From contig RPFO01002254.1 of NCBI GenBank assembly GCA_009746045.1, positions 1 to 64,000 on the forward strand: a stretch of DNA of 64,000 nucleotides. Reading direction: 5' to 3'. This document shows, one piece after another, positions 49,109 to 58,802 of the stretch. Origin of the DNA: Mesostigma viride. Taxonomy: Eukaryota; Streptophyta; Mesostigmatophyceae; Mesostigmatales; Mesostigmataceae. Numbering within the stretch: position 1 is the first letter of the stretch; each line of letters starts with the position of its first letter. The notes beneath the pieces are model-generated. The model saw nothing but the letters and a program-made list of their open reading frames with translations. It did not search any database and had not been told where the DNA came from. Made by a program: the position numbers and the translations under genes.

Positions 49109-52100
49109 CTAATAGCCCTGCTGCACCGCAAAATCAGCCCGCGTACGGCGGAGCATGATGTCAGCCATGGCCCGAGTCAGCGCCACCGACAAGCGCTGAC
49201 GCCAATATGACGTCCAGGTCCGCGCCGACCATGGGGCCCGCTGGCCCTCCAGGTCCAGCCGGTCCTCCCGGAGCCGGCAACACTCCTTGAAGAAGGCGGA
49301 GGTCAGGGGCCCCATGGCCCCAAACTCCTCCAGGACAAAGGGCACCACACGATGGTGCCCGACGTCGCCGTAGGCCAGGAGCTTGGCCCGCTCCGCCCGG
49401 TCCGCCGTGTAACCTGCCGTGAGGGAGGCCCCAGCCACGTGGCTAAGAGCCAAGGGCCGCGCCACCGAAACGTCAATAAGCAGATGCCGGCCACCCCCCT
49501 CAAAGTCCAGCACCACGATGTCAGGCCGGTGGTTGGGGGAATAGAAGGCAGCGCCATCCGCATCCTCGGACCGGATGTTCGCGTGGGGGAAAACCGACCG
49601 AATCATGGCGAGCACCACCGTCAGGAGGACAGTGTGCAAATACAAATACCAATTCTGATTCTGTTGGCCCCCCATGCAGGCAAGGTAGTGAGTCCCCGTG
49701 GGATCCAGCGGCTGCCCACAGCTACCACAAGGCCGCCCGGCCGGAACAAGAGGCTGCGGGGCAAATAGCTGGTGCCGGAGCGCCACCGAGTAGTGGCTGG
49801 GAGCCAAGGCGAATGGGGGGGCCATGGGAAGAGCACGAAGGTACGCCGAGCCCACACTCCGCAAGGAAAGCGAGAACAGCCACGCACGTCCCTGGGCGTT
49901 GAGGTCCGCGAAAAGAGCAATCCAATCAGCCGTGTGCAGAATACCCGCGTAGGTTTTCTGGTGTTTATCGATGACGCGAGCAGGGAATGCGGCGGGAGAT
50001 TGAACGGAGGCGACCGAGGGAGTGCCGCGAGGGAGGTGGCGCTGTACCGCCTGAGCGGCACGGACGGGAGAACAGGCCTGCTGGATCTCAGCATAGGCCT
50101 CCTGGATGGCGGTGACGAAGGGCAAAGGGCTGCTGGGGTCCAGGAGGTCAGGCGCTGCCGTTGCCAAAAGGGGCAGGAGCCGGCAGCTTTCCGCCCACGA
50201 CTGAGCGACGGAGCCCAAAAATGCTGCTGGGGCCAGCCGGGCGGCACGAGTCAGACCGCAGCCACCCATCCGTGCAGGCAGGGAGGCAATGCGAATAGCA
50301 TGTGGCGGGAGGTCGGGGCCCGGGACCAGCTGCGCCAAGGCCGACTGGATGCGTTCGTCGTGGCCCTCGGCGGCCAGCCGGACCTGAGCCGGAAGAGCGC
50401 CCCGGAGCCAGTGAACGACGCGAGGGTGAGCGCAAAACCACAGAAGCAGACCCTTGGTCTGCGAATCATGAAGGCGCGCAATCAAGGGCAGTACCTCAGT
50501 GCGTGCCTCGAGGGCGGCCCGCAGAGCATCGATGACAAACGCGGGGTCGCCAACCGGAACGCCGAGGACATCCAACCCATGGAGGCGCTCGTCCCGGCCC
50601 AAGAGCTGGGGCGGAAAGCCGGAGCAATCACCTTGGGGCGAGTACACCGCGCACTTGGCCAGGGTCAACTGGAGGTTGATGTCGGCCACCGCGGTCTGCA
50701 GTGCCAGCAGAGCCGCGGTGGTGTCCGGCACAGGGCCCAGAAGGTAGATATCATCCAAGTAGGCCTGAATAGCGACCGCCGGGTGGGCAGCATGGACCGC
50801 TTGGAGGCAACCCTGGAGGGGGGCGGCAAAGTACAGGGGTCCCAGGGGGTCCCCTTGCTGGGTGCCCGACCGCGACAGCAGGCCGCCGCGAGTGCCGTCC
50901 TCCATGATGTGAACCAGTTGGCCGGGCTGGCCGTAGCACACGGCTGTCCAAGCGTACAAGTCCTCGAAGGACTCCATGACGGCCGCAAACATGCTGGCGC
51001 GGGACAGACTGTTGAACGCGTTGTGGCAGTCGACCTTGACGACAGCGTGGGTGGGGTGGGCCTCGAGGTAGGCCTGCACCGAATGGATGAGGATATCCGC
51101 CCCGCCTGGAGTCGTCACCCCCAGCTGGGCCGCCACCGAGGTCTCACCCGCTGCGAGGGGCGGGCAGAAAAAGGCACGGAGCTCGGGCGCCTTTTGGCGG
51201 CAGATCACTTTGCCCACGAGCTTGCGGAGCACCTCACCGCAGGCGATCGGGCGCACCTTGCCCTCGGGGGGGGCAAGACACCCTTGAGCAGAGCGAGGAG
51301 GCGAGCGCCCGCTAACCACTCGCGCGCAGCGGGAGGAACGCGACCAGCCGCCAGGTCAATGAGGGTGTCAAAGAGAATGTCCTCGCCCCCATGCCCCACC
51401 AGGACCTCCAAGTGCTCGTAGCGCCAGCCCGACGGCCCGGTAGAGGAAGCCCGCGGGACCGCACGCATCACCTCCAGGAAGCAGTCGCGGTCCAGCCGGA
51501 GGGGGGCCGGCAGGGGGTCCGGCACGGGCAGCTGGAATCCGGGCTCCGCAGGGTGAAGAGCCTCCAAGGCCGCCAGGGTAGCCGCATTGGCGGGGGCCAG
51601 CTTGGCCATTTCCAAGCGGGTCATGGCCCGGCTGAGCTGCCCCTCGCGGACGAGGCGGATGACGTCGGCGGCCACCCGCTCGAAGTTGACCTCCCCCGAC
51701 AGCCGGGCCGTGCGCGGGGGCGGCACGCCAAACAGCCCCTCCCAGTCCCCCTGCAGAAAGCGTCGGCAACGGGCAATAACCGCACCCTGGAGGCCGCGCA
51801 CACCACGCCCGAGAGGGGTGAGGAGCAGGCGGGGGGTCACCATGTGCAGTTTAAAGCCCAGCGGGTCGTCCGGAGCGGCGTGCATGCGCCGGAGAGAAAC
51901 GATTGCACATTGCGCGAAAAGGCTACGCGCGCGGTGGGGGAGGTCGGTCAGGGTAGACGTCGGGTTGATGGCGCATGCATCCCAGGGAACCGTGTCAAGC
52001 CAACGCCAACTGGCCGAGTAGTCGGGCGGCGGGGGCTGGGAGCCGGTGGGAGCCGAGGCGGGAGGGGGGGAGGGGGCCGGGACTGCTGGCCGGTTGAGGG

Positions 52101-53619
52101 GCCGTTGAGCAACACAGGCGCGCGCGTGCTGAGCGCGCCCGTGAATGGAGTACACCCGCTGGCAGTGAGCTTCCGGGCACCGGTAACAGCTCATGGCCTG
52201 CAGATCCGCCGCGCCGAGATCGGGGTGCACAGCGCGAAGGTGCTGGCAGAGGAGGTTACGGTTGTGGAACACACCAGCACACGGGGACCCCGTGGGAAGC
52301 AGCACGGCACACCGGTGAAGGCCGTCGGCGGGCGCTGAGTGGCGGGGAGCGGCGCCAGCAAAGGCAGGACGTGGGGCCTGCGGCGTCTCCCCAGCCGGGC
52401 CGGCAGGCGCGCGCACCACGACCCGACCAGCGCCCGGCATGCCCGCCGGGGCCACGGAGGAGGCAGTGCCCACCGGGGAGACCCCCAGCGGAGGGGGATC
52501 GAGAACGCCGGCGCCCCTCCCAGGGGGACTCGCCAGCGCGCCCGCGACCACCCCAGGCCCCGGCAACGAGGCCGGGGGCGGCGGCCGAGGGGTCGGGGAG
52601 GCAGCTGGCCCCGGGGCCCGGTGGGGACCCGGCAGGGGACCCAGCGAGACCGGGGGCGGGCCGAGAGGAAGCGCAGTCCCAGGGGGCGGCACAACAGCCC
52701 GGCACAACGGGCAGCGCGGCACGGAGTGGAGCAAGCTGCGCGCGATGCACGCTTGATGGAATGTGTGGCCGCACGCGGGCAGGCGACACAAGCCATCCCC
52801 CGGCCGGAAGGGCTCAAGGCAGATGGCACAGGAGCCCGACTCGGGGTCGTCCCCCTCCAGAAGGGACCGGACATGAGGGGGGGGCGGGTCCCAGCCGGCC
52901 TCCCAGCAACCCGGGAGAGCAGCAATCTGGGCGCGCGAGAGGATGCCGACCGGTTGGTCAGCCGCGGGGTGCCATTCGTGCGGGATGCCTGCCAACTCCA
53001 GGATGTCGTGGAGGAAGGCAGAAACAGGCGTCCCCGCGGTTAGGGGCTGGGCGCGCCCGGCCGAGTCCACCAAGATGGCCTGGCCGCCCTGAACCGCGAT
53101 GGGGGCCCCGAACTCCACACGCAGCATGGCGGCCTGCGCCAGGCTGAGGGAGGTGATGAGAAAGCCCCCACTGGCAACCGGGCCGGGAGGCGGGGCCTGG
53201 GCGTCCAAGAAGAGGCGAAGCTGCCGCGGGGACATGAGGCCCAGGTCGGCGCCGCCCGCGAGGTAGGCCGCCCGCACCGAGACCTGTGCGTCTCGAGCCA
53301 CCGCCGTGACGAACTCGACCACCTCCTGACCCACCCGCTCGTCCAGGGAAAGCAGCTCTTCCTGCCGGGCGGCCGGGAGATGCCACGGCAGCCGGCAGCC
53401 GGCGTGATATCCTTCCAAGACATACCCCCAAAGAGTCGAGGCCGTCACCGGGGGGGCGGCGGAAAGAAATGTCGCCCGCACCCGCGCAACTAGGGCCAGG
53501 AAGGCCGGGGGCCTAGGGAGCGAGGGGAAGGCGGCCGTCAACCCGACCGCGTCCAGCAACAAAGGGCAGTACGCCCAAGAAAAGGTGGCGCGGCCCACCA
53601 CGCCGACAATGTGCGACAC
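49109..53619 (-). CDS. Retrotransposon polyprotein: RING, C2H2, RT and restriction-like endonuclease
   Basis: In order: an N-terminal region of about 250 residues, a RING finger (CAICLEPFRPGDG, CGHTFHQAC, CPLC; about 52840-52700), a Pro/Ala-rich linker, C2H2-like fingers (52320-52110), then reverse transcriptase with VKVDCHNAFN, SGTQQGDPLGP and the catalytic YLDD. A CCHC-type motif (CGSCGQPLDPTGTHYLAC) follows, then RPDIVVLDFEGGG and LLIDVSVARP, typical of the restriction-like endonuclease of R2/NeSL-type elements. The frame changes once near 51270 at a run of eight G, so one base too many or too few (sequencing or mutation) splits an otherwise open frame of about 1,500 codons. The start is lost because the DNA element sits in front, so the natural N-terminus is probably the PHD part at 58031-58690. 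Confidence 0.85.
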
Positions 53620-53621
53620 TA

Positions 53622-53960
53622 GGAACTCAGATTCTGAGAATTTTCTCAAAACCCTCAATTTTCTCACCTTTTGTGAGAATTTTTTGAGAAATTTGAGAAA
53701 AATCTCAATTTTTTTCCGCAAACGCTAGGCAAAAAATCTCACCAGGGTGAGATTTTGGTGAGAAAAAGGGGGTTTTGGTGAGATTGGGGTGAGAAAAAAC
53801 CCTTAAGTGAGAAAAAAGGTGAGAATGGGTGAGAAAAAGTCCGAAAAATTGAGAAAATTGAGAAAATTGAGAAGTTTCTCACCAACACGAGAAAAATCAC
53901 TAACACGAGAAAAATCACAAGTCAACGTGGTGAGAAATTTCTCACCAAGAGTGTAACACG
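53622..53960. repeat. Left TIR of nested element
   Basis: TGAGAA/GTGAGAAA-type words repeated with drift, starting GGAACTC. Reading the minus strand through it adds a spurious Lys/Phe-rich N-terminus to the retrotransposon frame. Confidence 0.75.
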
Positions 53961-54125
53961 AGAAAAATCATGAGCTTTATTTCATTAAGTCCTTAACGTG
54001 AAAAAAAACTCAACACCACTTTGATATGCATTATAGGGTGCACAAAGGTGCAATTAATATAGGGTTGTCATACAATATAAAACAGCACATCATTCCATAA
54101 ACAATGCTGTCATGCCCAAATTAAA

Positions 54126-55068
54126 TCAATAGTCATCTTCTTCAGAACTGCTGTCCGAGGGGTTGCTTGCATCAACATCATCTTCTGATGACATAGTGTC
54201 ATCCCCACTAGTGTCGCAATAGTTCACAGCTTTACGCTGCCTTCCACTGGCCCTCTTTGCCATAGGGACCTCCTCAATTACAACGGTGGGCTGGCTAGGT
54301 CCAGCATCTGTGGGAGCACCACGCTTGCGGCTGCGCCCTCGAGCAGGTGCCTTGCCAGCGCGGCGCACCACGTCGCCATCACCTAGGTCTGCCGCTGCCA
54401 CCTTCTTCTTCTTGGACCCCTTCTTCTTGCCTTTCTTCTTGCCACTAGGCGGTGGCGGTGGCATCGGCTCACCCTCCTCAATCACTTCAAACTGCGGCAT
54501 GGTGGGGAAATCTGCTGCCACGCTGTGATACACATGGTTACTGAGGGCAGATTGCGCCTGATGTGCCATGCTCCATGGCAGTTTGGCAGGGATTACCACC
54601 ATTTCGGGAGCATAGCATTCATCGACGACATACCCAACTGAGCTCACTGCACCTGGCAACACAAGGCGCGACGACCTGGGGGCCTGTGCGCTGCTGATGA
54701 CCACCAACCTCTCGTGGGGCAGGTGAGCGACATGAAGGCGATCAAAAAGCTCCACCTTCAACAACAGCTGCCATTCCCAGCCCCCTCGTGGGTACTCTAA
54801 CCTGGCCTTCAGAATGTGTGTAATGAAACCAAAGTCTACACCGCCCGGGCCATGCACCGCAACTCCCGCATTCTTGTGCCGCTTTCCCTGGGATTGGTCC
54901 GCAGCCTCCGTGCGGTAGTTGAACCCGTGTATCCTGACTTTGTGGAAAGAATCCGCGTAGCGCTTCACGCCCCCACACGCCGCTACAATGCCTTGCGGCA
55001 CAAGCGGCGTCAGGTTTAATGATGCCCATGCAAGCACGTTGAACGTTGTGTCAGCACAGCGATCTCGC
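54126..55068 (-). CDS. Protein of nested element, unknown function, Lys-rich acidic tail
   Basis: The probable 3' exon starts after an ATGCAG acceptor at 55069-55070 and ends at 54126. The first 170 residues look globular: SFHKVRIHGFNYRT, GVDFGFITHILKARLEY, WQLLLKVELFDRL and VGYVVDECYAPEMV. Such an order resembles the accessory domain seen beside TNP2-type transposase genes, but I cannot assign it firmly. The rest is low complexity: GKKKGKKKGSKKKK, an AT-hook-like basic stretch (KRASGRQRKAV) and an acidic Ser/Asp C-terminus. A nuclear DNA-binding role for the element would fit. Upstream exons were not resolved. Confidence 0.55.
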
Positions 55069-55504
55069 CTGCATTCAAACAAACGCACACCGATAACCCA
55101 GCAAAGAGTATTATTATTGCAAGTATTGGTTATTAAAAAAAATAGAACAGATACAACACAGGACGCTTTTACTGGCGGCAAGATCATGGCACCCGGATGG
55201 GTAAAACCAAACAAACTAGATATTAATTACTAGGGCTGGCTTTGTGACAGTAAAACATGATTGCATGGCTAATCCCAAGGCGCCTTTCAATAGGACTGAA
55301 TTAAAAAAACCAAAGCAGACGGCGTAAGTAGCATTTGCAAAAAACAAGGCTCACCAGTAGGCCTCGTCGCCATTCGCAGGGTCGCTGTAATCAGCCTTGG
55401 GAAGGGCATCTTCTACCAGCAAATCCCTTGCCGCGTTGTGTCAGCACAGCGATCCCCCCTGCATCCAAACAAAGGCACACCGATATAACCAAGCAAAGAG
55501 TATG
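55045..55504. repeat. Duplicated exon-boundary block
   Basis: GTTGTGTCAGCACAGCGATC and the following roughly 50 bases (through CACACCGATA and GCAAAGAGTAT) occur at 55045-55113 and again at 55435-55504. On the minus strand each contains the same TGCAG acceptor and exon start. Downstream of the second copy a short frame ends with DYSDPANGDEAYW and a stop at 55351-55353. It could be the last exon of another gene of the element. Confidence 0.65.
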
Positions 55505-55507
55505 CAA

Positions 55508-56448
55508 ATGTGTAGCCTTGTTCATTGAAATTATGGCTGGCTTACGCAAAGAGCGACTGTAAGATGACCTATACAGTGGGGCCGGAAACAGCTTGCTTGA
55601 TCAGGGCGTGTTTTTCGAGCTTCACTGGCCGGGAGTGTCTAGTGGTGAGAACCATTGCTGCGATCGCTTTCCCACCATTTACGAGGAAATACCCGCAAAT
55701 GAAAAACCACTGAAACGGTCTAGCTAGTCAGTCATTACATTAGCCACATGCCATCATGCATGTTTCCAAACGTCCAGGAACTGCACACGGTGCAAATGCC
55801 ATTTGCAGTGCAAAAATCCAGAGGACACGACCTCATTGCTTCATATTTGTATGCAGAAGACTAAAAAAGTAACATGCATTAATGGCCCGCATGCATAAAG
55901 GGCCTGAATTCTGATGCGGGCCCAACGGCAGCACCGCCAAAGCAGATAAGGGCCCGCAGTCTGATGCGGGCCCCACGGCACCACCGCCATAGCAGAGCTC
56001 GAAGGTCGTGGTGCGCGTGAAACGTACGTATGCCCTTTGTCGGTAGGTGCCGTTGGGGTCAAATTGGGTGCCGCCAAAATCGGGCCGACGCGTCAATAGA
56101 CTGAGGCCGTCGATGAGAGCCATCATGCGGCTTGGGGAACTTCAGCTAAGTTAACTTAACGCAAACCACTGGTCGCCCGCGTCGGGAACCGGCCCAACGG
56201 CTCTCCCGCAACAGAAAATTACGCGGCATACTGCATAAGTCGTCGGATTGTTACATTTCGACGGTCAAGATTTCATGATGAGGTTTGCGTTCAATTTGCC
56301 GCAGTTTGCCGCCCAGAGAAAGTAGTTGTTGGACTCGTTGCCCACGATGAAACACAATCAAGCAAGCCGTTTCCGGCCCCACCGTGTAGGTCATGTAGTC
56401 GCTCTTCACGTCAGCCAGCCGTAATTTCAATGCACAAGGCTACACATT
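55508..56448. repeat. Inverted repeat of ~92 bp with coding potential
   Basis: The arms are 55508-55600 (plus) and 56357-56448 (minus) at about 88% identity by eye. Both encode KSD-x-MTYTVGPETACLI in the corresponding orientation, so one arm is an inverted copy of an exon fragment. The 756-base interval also carries a tandem duplication of TCTGATGCGGGCCC-containing sequence at 55898-55994. Confidence 0.65.
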
Positions 56449-56907
56449 TCCATCTCCATTCATATTCATAATCCTGCACGACTCGAAAACGCGGACAAGA
56501 TAACGGCAGGCTCGAGCTACCATGGTCCGGATTCTCCCGATTTCTGGCCTGCGCTGGTTGTCTCCTTGATATTGGCAACTCTCTCCGGTAAGAGATTTTC
56601 CGCAGTTTGGCTGTTTCGAAACGTTAATTAAGTGAGATGCCTTCGGATCAGGAGACTCACACAGCCGCGAAATCATGCCAAAGGTCATATGTTCGATCCC
56701 TTGCTGGTAGCTTCTGAGCTTTCTTATTTTCTGTGTTCCGCGGAATCTCAGATTTGGGCCGCTAGCGTTTTCACGTTTGTTGCTTTCTGATCCGACGACA
56801 ACGTTGTGCCTTGCTCGTGTGACATCTGGCGCATGGTGTGATTCATGTGTATGGTGCTGCCTTGCCACATGGGGCTGCTTTGCCATAAGAGTGAGTGTTG
56901 GGTTCTA

Positions 56908-57265
56908 CACATTTGCTGCATGGACCGTTAGGTGCTGGTGAGCTCTTCCTTGTAGAATGGTGATGTCTATGTCAAGGATCTGATGTCTTTTTTGTCTCTT
57001 GCACTGCTTTCATTTTAGGGGGAATTATAGGTGTCATTATTTTGGCATTTGAAGGTATAGATGTTTATCTGCAAGGGCCTGTTTTTTTTCCCCCGGCCTC
57101 TTGCATGCATGGATGTGTAGAATTGTATGTTGATGGAATTATGATTTGCCATACACATTTGCTGCATGGATTTTTAGGTGGTGCTGAGCTCAAGATCCTT
57201 GTAGAACGCTTACATCTATGTCAAGGATCTGATTTCTTTTCCTCTTGCGTATATTGTGTCGGTTT
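56908..57265. repeat. ~250 bp tandem duplication
   Basis: CACATTTGCTGCATGGA, then TTAGGTG, GAGCTC, CTTGTAGAA and CTATGTCAAGGATCTGAT recur in the same order beginning at about 56908 and 57156. The copies are diverged. No coding frame is supported. Confidence 0.65.
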
Positions 57266-57375
57266 GCTTTATTTCTTGCAGGGACCACGAGAGTAAAATG
57301 CAAGCGGTTCCACTTTCAAGTCAGCATGTGACGCCCTGTCGACCGGCCCGCTTTGTTAGCTAGCTACCATATAGT

Positions 57376-57535
57376 ATTTGATGATAGGCATTGAATGCGA
57401 AAGATGTCATAACGCCATAACAGACTGTGTTGAACAGGCATTGAATGCCGAAGATGTCATAACGCCATAACAGACTGTGTTGAAAAGGCATATTTGAATG
57501 CCGAAGATGTACATAACGCCATAACAGTGTTGAAT
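57376..57535. repeat. ~53 bp triplicate
   Basis: Three copies of GGCATTGAATGC(C)GAAAGATG-like sequence followed by TCATAACGCCATAACAG. The third copy has small insertions (an ATTT-like insert in the first block, AC before ATAACG). Confidence 0.75.
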
Positions 57536-57689
57536 AGTTGAATCAACGGGTTCTTGCAGCTGTAAACATTAAAATTATTCAAACATTTAATGAAAAAATC
57601 ATTATTGTTCGTGCTGTTTTGAACAGCGGTTGTTACTGGCACTGCATGCATGTGTCTGCTGCCAGCATATTGCATTATGGGTGTGTTTT

Positions 57690-58028
57690 TCAGCGCTGTG
57701 TTTTCTCACTTTTCTCACTTTTCTCACGTCCTGTTTTTCTCACTTTTCTCACGTCCTGATTTTCTCACTTTTCTCACGTTTCACACCTCCCGTTTTTCTC
57801 ACTTATCTCATGTCCTGTTTTTTGAGATTTTTCTCACGTTTTTCCCCTTTTTTCACCTTTTTGGGGCAATCTCACCCGGGTGAGAAACGTGTTTTCTCAC
57901 CCATTCTCACCCCATTCTCACCCTTTTTTCTCACCTTTCTCACCCATTCTCACCCATTTCTCACCCTTTTTCTCACCTTTCTCACCCTTTTTCTCACAAT
58001 TTCTCACCCATTCTCAAAGCCGAGTTCC
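57690..58028. repeat. Right TIR of nested element
   Basis: TTCTCAC-type words for about 340 bases, ending AAGCCGAGTTCC. It is the inverted counterpart of the left end at 53622. Confidence 0.75.
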
Positions 58029-58030
58029 TA

Positions 58031-58690
58031 GTGGAGGGCGGCCACGAGGTGAACGCGTGGGCCCGGGGGCCGCCGTCCCACGCGGCAAGGACGGGGGTGG
58101 CGGCTGGGTGGCCAACCGCGGCCGGGGGAAGGGAGGCCAGAGCGTCGGGGAGCGAGGGGCCGGGGGCGGGCGCCGGGGTCGCCAGGCCCGCCGGGGGTCG
58201 GCCGGGCCCAGCCCAGGCGACAGCGCCGCGCCCCCGTCGGCGGGGCCAGGCGACGGGTGGGGCCCGGGGCCGAGGGCGCCAGGGCCCGAGCAACGGCGGC
58301 CCCATCGGGCAGGCCACGGCCCGCCCCGAGGGCCTCGGCAGGGGGGCACACGGGGCAGGGGGCCGGAGCACCCAGCGGGGAGGGCAGCCCGGGGGCCCGC
58401 GGGGGGGGACAGCGCGGGCACGTCCAGGAGCCCGGCGGGACCCGGTAGAGCCGGGGAGTAAGACACTGCAAGTGCCACCCGGAATTGCAAGCATCACAAA
58501 CTAACATGTGGTGCCCGCGGTGCCCGCTCCGGCAGACCTCGCAGACCAAGGAGGGGGAGACCGGGGCGCCCGAGCCCCCCGCAGCCGGGTCGCCCACCTC
58601 CGCAAGAAGGGCCGCAAGCCGAGAGGACCGCCGAGGCGCCAACCAGGGAGCGGGGGAGCCGTTGGGTGAAGGGGGTCGTGGGTCGTCCAT
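58031..58690 (-). CDS. Retrotransposon N-terminal part with PHD finger
   Basis: ATG at 58690-58688 starts MDDPRPPSPNGSPAPWLAP. A C4HC3 PHD finger follows: CEVCRSGHRGHHMLVCDAC, then GWHLQC and WTCPRC. PHD fingers read histone H3 tails and occur in ORF1 proteins of some non-LTR elements. The rest is Pro/Ala/Arg-rich in all three frames, so the exact frame into the RING half is uncertain. In the frame listed a TAG is met at the insertion junction (58030-58028), even if the nested element is removed. The frame of the RT half instead runs through the region in another phase. A frameshift, or two separate ORFs, are both possible. Confidence 0.7.
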
Positions 58691-58802
58691 GAACAATCAG
58701 GGCAGGCGTGGCAGCCACCGAGGGGGGGGGGCGGGGGTGTGGGGGGCGGAGCCCCCCACGCGGGGGTTTGGGGGGCGGCAGCCCCCAACGCGCTGCGGTC
58801 GC

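Larger units (their letters stand above)
53622..58028. mobile_element. Nested DNA element with long TGAGAA-rich TIRs
   Basis: The left end is GGAACTCAGATTCTGAGAAT and the right end, reverse-complemented, is GGAACTCGGCTTTGAGAAT. Each continues for about 340 bases of degenerate GTGAGAAA/TGAGAAT reiteration, in opposite orientation at the two ends. TA flanks both sides (53620-53621 and 58029-58030; CTAG if the ends are drawn one base shorter), so the target duplication is TA or CTAG. It splits the retrotransposon reading frames exactly at this point. Inside are a minus-strand gene (54126-55068), several internal duplications and inverted exon-like copies. No transposase core domain was recognised. 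Confidence 0.75.

Noticed and set aside
49772-51421. 549-codon plus-strand frame
   Set aside because: It is antisense to the reverse transcriptase frame and has no domain features.
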